A DNA stretch of 64,000 nucleotides, from the NCBI GenBank assembly GCA_035526825.1, contig DATLBT010000071.1, positions 36,667-100,666 on the forward strand, in the 5' to 3' direction. Below the pieces are notes generated by a model that was given only the letters and a program-made list of their open reading frames with translations, did no database searches and had not been told where the DNA came from. The translations under genes and the position numbers were made by a program. This document shows positions 22,978 through 31,200 of this stretch, piece after piece. This DNA comes from JACPFV01 sp035526825 (GTDB lineage: Bacteria > Pseudomonadota > Gammaproteobacteria > Nevskiales > Nevskiaceae). Within the stretch, counting starts at the first letter, position 1; every line of letters begins with the position of its first letter.

Positions 22978-24794
22978 AATGCGGGCTCAGCAAAAAGTGA
23001 ACCCACGACGTGGGACCAGCGCCGGGCCCAAGGGCACCCTGGCCGGCTCAGACCCTGCACGAGGCGCCAGCCACCGAGGCTATCTTCCTCCTGAAGCCAC
23101 TGCGCGATGGGCGTCTGGAATCCGGTCTTGGCGCGCTGAAGTACCGCCATCGGCAGTGGCACGCTCGGGCTGCTGGCAACCATGGACTTTTCGAGTCGCG
23201 GGGCAACCACGCAGTGACGCAACAACTCCACGTCCACGTAGGGCACCCGCACCTCAAGCGAGTGCGCCATGCTGGCCCAGTCGGTGTCGCGTAGCAGCTG
23301 GTTTCGCATATAGAAGGAGGACTCGAGCGTCGAGACTCTTGCAAAAGAATCGCCCGGTTCTGGCTGCAGCGCGGCACCGAGCCGAATATCCAGCCGCAAC
23401 CGCCGCAGGCCATTGCGCAGCAGTTCCGCGTCAAGCAATTCCGGCAAGTCCCCCGGCAGAAACAGTCCCCTGCGCAGAAACCAAGCACCCGTAAAGCTCC
23501 CACCGAGATCCACCATGCCGCGCAGTTTTGGACTGGCGTTTGGGAAAAAACCAGCCGCAAAGGCGCGAAATATAGTCCCCGCTCCGGGGAGACGAGCAGG
23601 ACCGGAAATCCAGCGCGCCCATTTTGGAACGTCCTTAAACGATGTGTAGCCGCCGAATAGCTCGTCCGCGCCCAAGCCCGATACCGCCACCTTTAGTCCT
23701 CGTTCAGCTGCGGCCTTGGCGACGAACCATGTGTTGAGTCCATCGATGCTCGGCTGGTCCATCGCGGCAAGCGCCGCTGGCAATTCCTCGCGGAACACAT
23801 CGCGCGTCACGCGATACTCTTCGTGATCGGTCGCGTACCTCCGAGCGGTCTCCGCAGCCAGCGGGGCTTCGTCGGCGGGGGTATCACGAAATTCATCGAA
23901 GGTGACAGTCACCGTGGTGATGCTTCGCTGACCCGCATCGCGCATGAGCCCCACGAGTGCGCCGGAATCCACACCCGAAGATAGGAAGGCGCCGACGGGC
24001 ACGTCGCCGACGAGGTGATGCTTAACGGAGTCAAGCAACGTCTCTCTTAACGCGGTTTGATCTTGGTTGCCCACTTGGCGCACTGCTCGTGCGGCAGCCC
24101 ATGTGCGTGCAATCGAAAAGTGGGACACAGGCGCCTGGGCCCCTAATGAATCGACTCGCATATAGCTACCGGCCGGAACGCTGCGAATTTCCTGGTACAG
24201 CGTGAATGGCTCCGGCACCGAGCCGAGCAGGTAGAACCCGACGATTCCAGCGGGCTCAGGCTCGCGGGATACGGCCCCGCTCACGAGCAAGGCCTTGACC
24301 TGGGACGCCACGCGGCAGGTCCAGCCATCGTCCGCGTAATAGAGCGGCTTGATGCCGTAAGGATCCCGCGCAAGCAGCATTTCCCGGCGGTCCGCATCCC
24401 AGAGAGCGAAGGCGTACATCCCGCGCAGCTCCGCAAACATGTTCTCGCCGTACGCGCGATACGACTCGATGATCACTTCCGTGTCCGACTGCGTGCGAAA
24501 CCGGACACCTCGAGCCTCGAGCTTCGCTCTTAGCGCGCGGTAGTTGTAGATCTCGCCGTTGAAGCTGATGACGATCTTCCCATCCGCGCTCGCCATGGGC
24601 TGATTCCCGGCCGCACTAAGGTCGATGATCGAGAGGCGACGATGGCCCAAGCCAGCGTGGCCGTCGTCAGACAGCCACAAGCCCTCGGCGTCCGGGCCTC
24701 GCGCGCGCATGTGGTCACGGATACGCACCAACTCGTCACGGTCGACCGGGTTCGACGCGTAGTGGTAAGCAAAGATGCCGGCGACGCCGCACAT
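22974..24794 (-). CDS. Asparagine synthase (glutamine-hydrolysing) family amidotransferase
   Basis: 606 residues. Unlike the lasso cyclase, this protein keeps the catalytic N-terminal Cys2 ('MCGVAGIFAYHY') and an intact glutaminase domain ('GLGHRRLSIIDLSAAGNQPM', 'SFNGEIYNYRALR'). The synthetase domain has 'GAFLSSGVDSGALVGLMRDA' and 'VSGLGADELFGGYTSF'. Such AsnB-like proteins are standard members of exosortase-type and other exopolysaccharide operons, where they probably amidate a uronic acid or similar carboxyl rather than make asparagine. It lies between Wzc and the first GT4, with a 42-nt gap to Wzc (24795-24836). Confidence 0.87.
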   Translation of the reverse strand: MCGVAGIFAYHYASNPVDRDELVRIRDHMRARGPDAEGLWLSDDGHAGLGHRRLSIIDLSAAGNQPMASADGKIVISFNGEIYNYRALRAKLEARGVRFRTQSDTEVIIESYRAYGENMFAELRGMYAFALWDADRREMLLARDPYGIKPLYYADDGWTCRVASQVKALLVSGAVSREPEPAGIVGFYLLGSVPEPFTLYQEIRSVPAGSYMRVDSLGAQAPVSHFSIARTWAAARAVRQVGNQDQTALRETLLDSVKHHLVGDVPVGAFLSSGVDSGALVGLMRDAGQRSITTVTVTFDEFRDTPADEAPLAAETARRYATDHEEYRVTRDVFREELPAALAAMDQPSIDGLNTWFVAKAAAERGLKVAVSGLGADELFGGYTSFKDVPKWARWISGPARLPGAGTIFRAFAAGFFPNASPKLRGMVDLGGSFTGAWFLRRGLFLPGDLPELLDAELLRNGLRRLRLDIRLGAALQPEPGDSFARVSTLESSFYMRNQLLRDTDWASMAHSLEVRVPYVDVELLRHCVVAPRLEKSMVASSPSVPLPMAVLQRAKTGFQTPIAQWLQEEDSLGGWRLVQGLSRPGCPWARRWSHVVGSLFAEPAL

Positions 24795-24836
24795 GCTGGG
24801 GAAAATCCTTCGCTGCGCTCGGAACGAGGGCCAGGG

Positions 24837-27101
24837 CTACTGCTTTTGGCCGTAGCGATAACGCCCGTAGCTGTACCGATAGTGGTAGTACTGCGGGTGA
24901 ACGTAAGACCCGACGCTGGGCCGCAGGCCGTTGAAGATCAGGCCGTCGACCTTGATGCCGTTCTTCGCGAACCGTTGCACGCAGTCCTGCACGTCCGGCA
25001 CAGTGCTGATACCCCCTCGGATCGTGACGAACAGCGCACCGGCAGACTTCGCGACTAGCACTGTGTCGGCAAGGTTGAGGATCGGCGGTGTGTCGACGAT
25101 GACGAGGTCGAAATCCTTGCAGGCCCCTTCGACCAGCTCGATAAAGCGGTCGGAGCCAAGTAACTCCGCGGGATTGGGCGGCAGCTTGCCAGTGGGGATG
25201 ACCCAGAAGTTGTCGAGTCCTCCGCGATAGCGGATCTGTTTGAAGTCGGCCTGCCCGACGATGCCTTCCGAGAGCCCCGGGCTGCGCTCTATCCCGAACA
25301 TTTTGTGCATGCGGCCTTTGCGCATGTCGGCGTCGATGAGCAGCACCTTCTTGCCGGTATCGGCCATCAGGCGCGCAAGATTCGCCGCGACGAAAGACTT
25401 GCCCACATTCGGGGTCGAGCCGGTGATGACCGCAAGGTTGCGCTTCGCATCCATCATCGCGAAGTGGAGGCTCGCCCGCAGGCTGCGCAAGCTTTCGACG
25501 GCAATGTCCTTCGGGTCGGTTTCCGCGAGGAGCGAAACCCCCTTTTCGGACTTATCGAGCGATCCTTGCTTGTCGCTGTAGGGGATCGTCGCGTACACCG
25601 GGATGCCTATCTTGCGCTCGGCATCCTCGGCCCAATTAAGCTTTACGTTAAGGTGTTTGCGCAGGAACACTGCGGTGAGTCCCGCGACGAGCCCGATGCC
25701 CGACCACGACAGCAGCAGCCAGCGGGCGCGCGGCTCAACGCGATGGTTGACTGGCAGGGCCGTGTCCACGATCCGGACGTTGCCGATGGTGCCGGCCTTT
25801 GCTAGGCGCAGCTCCTGTGCCTGGTTCAACAGCAGCACGTACAGCTCACTCGCGACTTTCGAATCGCGCGAGAGTTGCAGCAGCCGCGCCTCGGCGTCCG
25901 GCAGCGCCGCGATCTTCGTGTTAACGCGGTCGCGCTCGCCGCGCAGTTGATTTGCCTTGCGCACTACGGCGGCGAGCGCGGGATGTTCTGGCGTGAGCGT
26001 CTGCGCCAGCTCCGTGCGCTGCAACTCCAGTTCCGAAATCTCGCGCTCCAGGGAAGTGAGCGACTCGAGAATGGATTTGGCGCCTTCGCTGAGCTGGTAG
26101 GGGCCGCTGCGCGAGCGCTGCTCGAGCAATGCCTGCTCCGCGGCCTCGACCTCCGCCTGCAGCTTCGGAAGTTGGGCGTTCAGGAACTCGAGTTTGCGCT
26201 CGGCGCCCTGCGAAAGGCGCTCGATGTTTTGCCGGAGGTAGGTCGTCGCGATGGCGTTGGCGGTGTCTGACGCCTGCTTGGGGCTGGACGACCGCACGGA
26301 GAGCTCGAGTATGCCCGTGCCCTGGAACGCACCCTTTGATCCGCGCTCCGTGATGCGCAGCCGGCCTCGTAGCGAATCGGCCGCGTCCTTGATACGCATC
26401 CGGGCCACTGCGAATTCGGTGCCCGGCCGGGCCGTCAAGGCGGCGATGGTGAGGACGACCTCGCCGTCGGCGCCTAGCGGGATGCGTAATTCCTCGCCGA
26501 CACGCCCCGCGGCATTCATACCCTCGCCCGCATGGACCGTGTAAGCCCCGGCATCGCCGGCTACGACCGTAAGCACCATTTCCTGCAGGTTGTCCGGCAG
26601 GCGCAGGCTGGTGACGTCGATCTTCTCCCCGCCCCAGGCGTACTTGCCGGACAACGGGATGTACCAAGGGTCCGAAGCGAGCCCCGCGCCGCGATGGCTC
26701 CGCGCGATCGCGGCCCCGATCGCGCCCAAATAGATCGGCGTTGCGTTGATCGCGAGGCTGAGTTCCTCGGCCGCCGCGCCGAGGATGCTCCGTGACTTTA
26801 GAATTTCGATCTGTGCGCTCGTCGTGTCGGGCAACCAGTACGACGACGCGCCGAGCATCTCGGGGCCGACGGCGAACCCGGAAGAATTCTTTTCGATCTC
26901 GATCAGCGCGCTTGCTTCGTACTGCGGCGGCGTGACCCAACCCTTGAAAAGGCCGAACAGCGCGCCGGCGACGAGAAAGCTGACCGCCAGCGCCCAGTAG
27001 TCGAGAACCGTCGCGACGGCCGAGCGAAGGTTGAAGAGTTCCTCTTCCGGTAACGCCGCGAACTGCGGCGCGCGCAGGTCAGGGCTCGTGGGCGAATTCA
27101 C
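24837..27101 (-). CDS. wzc: Wzc-like tyrosine autokinase and chain-length regulator
   Basis: 754 residues from GTG 27101, which shares one base with the Wza stop. A Wzz domain with first membrane helix 'YWALAVSFLVAGALFGLFKG' is followed by a long periplasmic coiled-coil region ('LEFLNAQLPKLQAEVEAAEQ'). The second helix is 'WLLLSWSGIGLVAGLTAVFL'. The cytoplasmic BY-kinase domain has Walker A 'GSTPNVGKSFVAANLA', Walker A' 'VLLIDADMRKGRMH' and Walker B 'FDLVIVDTPPILN'. The last 23 residues contain eight tyrosines, the autophosphorylated tail. It sets polymer length and couples polymerisation to export through the Wza pore encoded upstream. Confidence 0.92.
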   Translation of the reverse strand: MNSPTSPDLRAPQFAALPEEELFNLRSAVATVLDYWALAVSFLVAGALFGLFKGWVTPPQYEASALIEIEKNSSGFAVGPEMLGASSYWLPDTTSAQIEILKSRSILGAAAEELSLAINATPIYLGAIGAAIARSHRGAGLASDPWYIPLSGKYAWGGEKIDVTSLRLPDNLQEMVLTVVAGDAGAYTVHAGEGMNAAGRVGEELRIPLGADGEVVLTIAALTARPGTEFAVARMRIKDAADSLRGRLRITERGSKGAFQGTGILELSVRSSSPKQASDTANAIATTYLRQNIERLSQGAERKLEFLNAQLPKLQAEVEAAEQALLEQRSRSGPYQLSEGAKSILESLTSLEREISELELQRTELAQTLTPEHPALAAVVRKANQLRGERDRVNTKIAALPDAEARLLQLSRDSKVASELYVLLLNQAQELRLAKAGTIGNVRIVDTALPVNHRVEPRARWLLLSWSGIGLVAGLTAVFLRKHLNVKLNWAEDAERKIGIPVYATIPYSDKQGSLDKSEKGVSLLAETDPKDIAVESLRSLRASLHFAMMDAKRNLAVITGSTPNVGKSFVAANLARLMADTGKKVLLIDADMRKGRMHKMFGIERSPGLSEGIVGQADFKQIRYRGGLDNFWVIPTGKLPPNPAELLGSDRFIELVEGACKDFDLVIVDTPPILNLADTVLVAKSAGALFVTIRGGISTVPDVQDCVQRFAKNGIKVDGLIFNGLRPSVGSYVHPQYYHYRYSYGRYRYGQKQ

Positions 27102-28252
27102 TAGTTGTTCACCGTGTTCGCAAAAATGCCGCCCTGCAGCAGAGTCTGGAGCGACGGCGCGATCTGGGTCAGGAAGCGATTCCACCGGCTGATGTTGGCT
27201 TCAGCCACATAAATCACATCCCGCGGCTGCACCATGAACGCATCCGCCAGCAGCAGCGCATCGGCCTCGTTCGCGTTGAGTTGGAACACATCCGGTTTTT
27301 CGAGCCGCCCGCGGATCACGTAAACGCGCTCCGCCTTTGCGGTCTGCTGGTTCACGCCGCCGGACGCCATCAGCACTTCAGCCAGCGAGGTCCGCCGCTC
27401 AACGATCTCGAGCAGCGCCGGTTGCTTCACTTCACCGAGCACATACACGTAGCTGCGCTCGACCGGCGTCACGTACACCACGTCGCTGTCTTGCAGCAGC
27501 GGATCCCGCCGCAGGTCGCCGCTTTTGAGCAGGGCGAGCACATCGAAGATTTCCACTTTGCTGCCGCGAGTGATCTGCACGCGGCGATAGTCACCGCTTT
27601 CCGCTTGGGGGTTCTGTTGTTGTTGCGTACCGACCGGCCGCGCAACCAGATCGCCCCGCAGCAGCGGCGTACTCCCCGCCAGCGTCAGCGCCCCCACCAG
27701 GGTCAGCGGCACATCCGTCACCGGCAGATACCCCGGCTTTGGCACCTGCCCCGCCACCAGCACCTTCTGACTCCGGAACTGCGTCACCGACACGCTCACC
27801 TGCGGCGTCTTGATGAACCGGCTCAGTTCCTTCACGACCTGATCCTGCATTTCGCGGATCGACGAGCCCTGCACCTTTACCGGACCCACGTACGGCAAGT
27901 AGATCGTCCCATCCGGCGCAACGATGAACCCGCGATCCTGCTCGCGGCCGGTGGGATAGGCCGAGGGCGCCGTGTTGAACGGCACTGCGGCGATGCTGGG
28001 GATGGAGATGTCGAGGACGTCGCCTACGCCTACGCGGTAGAGGTAGGTGGACGGGTTCGCGCCTTCGAGCTGGGGGACGGCGGGTTTGGCGGCGGCCTTC
28101 TGGGCGACGAGTTGCGCGGTGATGGGCTGGACGGTGATGTCCAAATCACGGTCGGCTTCCTCGTTCGGAAGGTTCAGGTAGAGGCCGGTGCAGGCTTGTA
28201 GGCAGACGGCGGTCAGGAGCGCGGCGGCACTTGCGGGGAGGTGGTGGCTCAT
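27101..28252 (-). CDS. wza: Wza-like outer-membrane polysaccharide export lipoprotein
   Basis: 383 residues from ATG 28252. A longer frame adds residues encoded by an intergenic repeat and is rejected. The signal peptide ends in a lipobox ('LLTAVCLQAC'). The export domain shows 'YRVGVGDVLDISIPS' and 'GFIVAPDGTIYLPYVGPV', followed by two SLBB domains ('VLVAGQVPKPGYLPVTDVPL' and 'VYVLGEVKQPALLEIVERRT'). The C-terminus 'WNRFLTQIAPSLQTLL' fits the amphipathic helix of the outer-membrane pore. It is the export channel working with Wzc. Confidence 0.9.
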   Translation of the reverse strand: MSHHLPASAAALLTAVCLQACTGLYLNLPNEEADRDLDITVQPITAQLVAQKAAAKPAVPQLEGANPSTYLYRVGVGDVLDISIPSIAAVPFNTAPSAYPTGREQDRGFIVAPDGTIYLPYVGPVKVQGSSIREMQDQVVKELSRFIKTPQVSVSVTQFRSQKVLVAGQVPKPGYLPVTDVPLTLVGALTLAGSTPLLRGDLVARPVGTQQQQNPQAESGDYRRVQITRGSKVEIFDVLALLKSGDLRRDPLLQDSDVVYVTPVERSYVYVLGEVKQPALLEIVERRTSLAEVLMASGGVNQQTAKAERVYVIRGRLEKPDVFQLNANEADALLLADAFMVQPRDVIYVAEANISRWNRFLTQIAPSLQTLLQGGIFANTVNN

Positions 28253-28290
28253 GGGACGCGATTCTTCGCTGCGCTCAGAATGACACTGGG
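28253..28290 (-). repeat. Intergenic repeat of the 'HSERSEES' type
   Basis: On the minus strand the stretch just before the wza start reads TCATTCTGAGCGCAGCGAAG and onward, the widespread intergenic repeat that translates as HSERSEES. It sits in the 81-nt gap between the WecA-like gene and wza, where it becomes the wza leader. Related fragments appear on the plus strand at about 24807-24825 (CTTCGCTGCGCTCGGAA) and at about 39708-39720 (GTCATCCTGAGCG). Confidence 0.5.
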
Positions 28291-28333
28291 ACTTCGAGGC
28301 GGGCATTGTTCCACAACCCGCTTTTCTGGGCGG

Positions 28334-29524
28334 CTATTTGGCCGAGTCCGGCTCGTTTTCCATGGCGGAATCGCCCGGGACCGACCTTGACCTGAGCCTC
28401 TCCCCCATCCCAGCCGCCGGCCGCGCCAGCCGTGCGAGCCGCCAGTACGCCAGGCAGTAGCCGAGGACGAACAACACCGCGATCAGCTGCTGCATGCGTG
28501 TGTCATCGCACCACGCCACGGCGAAGCACGCCAACCCCGCATTGACAACCCAGAACGGCACCGGGGTCAAAGAATTGCGCCAGGCTTTGTGACCCTTGCG
28601 GCGCCCGCCGGTCCAGCGCCACGACAGGCGGCGGTAAACCAGCGAATGCAGGTGCCGGGCATCGGGCTCGCCAATGTGCGTGCGATAGATCAGCACGCGC
28701 CGCAGGATCGAAAACAGGGTCTCCCACACCGGGTAAACCACCAGCGCGAACGCAAACCACGGCGACACGCCAGGGTTGCGCATGATCAGCAACGCGGCGC
28801 CCAGGGCGATGATGCAGCCGAGCACGTACGCGCCGCCGTCGCCAAGAAAAATCTTTCCGCGCGGCCAGTTGAGCACCAGGAAGCCGAGCGTCGCCGCGGC
28901 CGGAATCAGGCAGAAGGCGGCAACGAATAGATCACCCTGCCGGTAGCCCACCACGCCGAGGGCGGACAAAACGATCATGGTCACGCCGCCGGCGAGGCCG
29001 TTGTAGCCGTCGATCAGGTTCACGGAGTGCGCGACGCCGGCTACCGCCAGCAGCAGTGCCATGTACGAGAACGGCAGGAACGCCAGCAGGCCGTCGAGCC
29101 AGGCCATGTCGGAGCGAGCCAGGCGCACTCCCGCAAGGCTGAACGCCAGGGACGCCGTCACTGCGGTCAGCAACAGGCGCACGCCGGGGCTGACGCGGCG
29201 CGTCACGTCCTCCACCAAACCGCCCCCGAAGGCGGGCAGCAGCGCCAGGATCAGCAGCCCGAACAACGCTATTTCAGCCCTGGGCAGTGGGACCAGCGAG
29301 CCGGCCACCGCGATTCCCGCGAGCACGCCGACGCCGCCGACGCGGGGCGTGGGTTGGGTATGGAATTTCTGCGGCTGTACCCCCGGGTGGTCGCCGGTGT
29401 ACCCGAGATGCCACCTTCCTGACCAGACAATCAGGAGGCAAAGCAGCAGGGAGGTGGCAAACGCCGTGAAGAGGATTAGCACGCTGCATTTTGCGCCTGA
29501 TAAAGGGGCGCCAACAATCGCCAT
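28334..29524 (-). CDS. WecA/MraY-type polyprenyl-phosphate sugar-1-phosphate transferase
   Basis: 396 residues with about eleven membrane helices. Family motifs are present: the 'PTPRVGGVGVLAG' segment, 'GGLVEDVTRRVSPGVRL' where most relatives have Asp-Asp, 'NLIDGYNGLAGG' and 'KIFLGDGGAYVLG'. The C-terminal 'EPDARHLHSLVYRRL' matches the HIHH-like basic loop. It should start repeat-unit synthesis by moving a HexNAc-1-phosphate from UDP-sugar to undecaprenyl phosphate. The first Asp of the DD motif is Glu here. Its start shares one base with the stop of the upstream OmpA-family gene (TAATG), so the two are coupled. Confidence 0.86.
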   Translation of the reverse strand: MAIVGAPLSGAKCSVLILFTAFATSLLLCLLIVWSGRWHLGYTGDHPGVQPQKFHTQPTPRVGGVGVLAGIAVAGSLVPLPRAEIALFGLLILALLPAFGGGLVEDVTRRVSPGVRLLLTAVTASLAFSLAGVRLARSDMAWLDGLLAFLPFSYMALLLAVAGVAHSVNLIDGYNGLAGGVTMIVLSALGVVGYRQGDLFVAAFCLIPAAATLGFLVLNWPRGKIFLGDGGAYVLGCIIALGAALLIMRNPGVSPWFAFALVVYPVWETLFSILRRVLIYRTHIGEPDARHLHSLVYRRLSWRWTGGRRKGHKAWRNSLTPVPFWVVNAGLACFAVAWCDDTRMQQLIAVLFVLGYCLAYWRLARLARPAAGMGERLRSRSVPGDSAMENEPDSAK

Positions 29525-30330
29525 TAGTCGATGTTTGGCTGGCCGGGTTCGGCCTCTCGCAGGTCTGAGAATACCGCCATCACCCGCCGGTTCTTCGCTC
29601 GGCCCGCCTCGGTCTTGTTGTCGGCGACGGGCTGGCTCTCGCCGAGGCCCACCGCGCTGATCCGCTCGGGCGCGATCGCGGTGCCCTGCAGCACGAATTC
29701 ACGGCACGCCTTGGCGCGCCGCTCGGACAATCGCTGGTTGTAGCGCGGCGGACCGTCCGAGTCGGTGTGGCCCTCGAGGCGCACGCGCAAGTTGGGTCCC
29801 TCGAGCAGGCGCTCGCGCACTTTCACCAGTTCTGCCTCGTACTCGGGCTTGACGGCGTGCCGGTCGAAGTCGAACTCGATGCCCTTGATCTCCACCACCA
29901 CGACCGGCGCAATAGGCAAGGTGCAGCCGTCAGCGCCGACGATTTCGCCGGGCGGTGTGTCGGGACAGGCATCGCGGCAGTCGGGGATCTTGTCGGCGTC
30001 CGCGTCACAGCCGCACGGATCCTTGGGGCAACCGCACTCGTCGACCTGGGTCCTGAGCGGGCCGGCCGGGGTGGACAACTCGCCCGGCGTCGCGGGGCAG
30101 TTGTCGTCGATGTCGAAAACACCGTCCTTGTCGGCGTCGGTGGTTTCCTCGGGAAAGCGGCCTTTCTGGAGAAATTCGCCGGTGTCCGGGAACGGCTGCT
30201 CGCCCGACGGGCGCGGACCCATTTCTACCGGCCCCGAGGGTGGCTCATCCTGGCCCCAGGCCAGTGGCGCGGACCACAACGCAAAGCCGAAAATCGCGCC
30301 GAGCGTTACCGACTTAAGTCGCAAGGACAT
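29524..30330 (-). CDS. OmpA-family outer-membrane protein with thrombospondin type 3 repeats
   Basis: 268 residues from ATG 30330. A signal peptide ('SVTLGAIFGFALWSAPLAWG') is followed by calcium-binding-like thrombospondin type 3 units ('DADKDGVFDIDDNCPATP', 'DADADKIPDCRDACPDTP') with many cysteines. A C-terminal OmpA domain follows ('GIEFDFDRHAVKPE', 'LRLEGHTDSDGPP'-type motif, 'NQRLSERRAKACREFV'), which binds peptidoglycan. It is the first gene of the exopolysaccharide operon; OmpA-type proteins occupy the same place in several exosortase-linked loci. It likely anchors or stabilises the export machinery at the cell wall. Confidence 0.87.
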   Translation of the reverse strand: MSLRLKSVTLGAIFGFALWSAPLAWGQDEPPSGPVEMGPRPSGEQPFPDTGEFLQKGRFPEETTDADKDGVFDIDDNCPATPGELSTPAGPLRTQVDECGCPKDPCGCDADADKIPDCRDACPDTPPGEIVGADGCTLPIAPVVVVEIKGIEFDFDRHAVKPEYEAELVKVRERLLEGPNLRVRLEGHTDSDGPPRYNQRLSERRAKACREFVLQGTAIAPERISAVGLGESQPVADNKTEAGRAKNRRVMAVFSDLREAEPGQPNID

Positions 30331-30444
30331 TTGTCTACTGGCAAGAATTGCATGACGCCGTATCGTTAAGGCGCTGCCGCTGGATTCCCCGGCAGTGAGG
30401 GAGGACACAGGGGAATCGTGGATGCGAGAGGCAAGGAGCACCCA

Positions 30445-31140
30445 ATGAGTACAGCACGTTTCGCGACGAATGTTCTTGCGGCCACCACCCTGGTGCTCGC
30501 CAGCACCGGGGGGTATGCCGGGACTTCCACCAACACTCTGACCAGCATCGCCACGGTCACCGATGCGTGCGACATCGTCGGCATCGGTATGGACTTCGGC
30601 GTGACTTCCGTGCCGCTGCCGGCAGCGGGGTTGTCGTCGATCGTCACGCCCAACACGTCGATCGGCAACGTGGTGACGGCCAACACCTCGCACCCACTGG
30701 CCGCCGCGGATGGCGGCGCCACCGACACGCTGGCGCTCAGCGCTCCGGCGCCGAGCGGCACGCTGATCAACACCGCGCTGTCGGCGGTGTCGACGGTGGC
30801 CCCGGGCGTGTACGTCGCCTGCACCACTCCGCCGACCGCAATCACGATCACCAGCGCCGCTGCGGGCGCAACGCCGTACAACCTGCCCGTCACGCTGGCC
30901 AGCCTGCCCTCCGGCACGTTCAGCGGCAAGATGTCGGGCGTGGGCGGCGGCGCGACGTCGAGCAACAAGATCGACTACACGATGACGTTCGTCGGCACGC
31001 CGGTTTCGACCGCGATCGCAGGGCTGCCGCTGGGCCTGTTCATCGCTTCGTTCCTCGCAACCGGCGCAGTGCCGGGCTCGCAGGGCTCGGTGGTGCCGGG
31101 GTTCTACGCGGACGCGGCTACGGCGCAGGTGGATTTCTAG
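30445..31140 (+). CDS. Spore coat U (SCPU) domain pilin-like protein
   Basis: 231 residues from ATG 30445 with AAGGAG 7 nt upstream. Signal peptide 'TNVLAATTLVLASTGGYA', then a beta-rich, Thr/Ala/Ser-rich body with the SCPU pattern: 'ATVTDACDIVGIGMDFGVTS' near the start and 'YTMTFVGTPVSTAIAGLPLG' before a C-terminal strand ending 'ATAQVDF'. SCPU proteins are the subunits of archaic (Csu-type) chaperone-usher pili, completed by strand exchange. It is longer than the usual 150-180 residues because of an insertion in the middle. First gene of a four-gene operon, divergent from the exopolysaccharide operon across a 114-nt gap. Confidence 0.8.
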   Translation: MSTARFATNVLAATTLVLASTGGYAGTSTNTLTSIATVTDACDIVGIGMDFGVTSVPLPAAGLSSIVTPNTSIGNVVTANTSHPLAAADGGATDTLALSAPAPSGTLINTALSAVSTVAPGVYVACTTPPTAITITSAAAGATPYNLPVTLASLPSGTFSGKMSGVGGGATSSNKIDYTMTFVGTPVSTAIAGLPLGLFIASFLATGAVPGSQGSVVPGFYADAATAQVDF

Positions 31141-31200
31141 AACCGGTCGGAGCAACCTGTCGTGCCCGCACAGGCGGGCATCGCGAGGCTGGATAATTCC

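Noticed and set aside
30331..30360. Sigma-54-like TGGCAAGAATTGCAT upstream of the pilus and OmpA genes
   Set aside because: GG and GC are 8 nt apart, not 10, so sigma-54 RNA polymerase should not use it.
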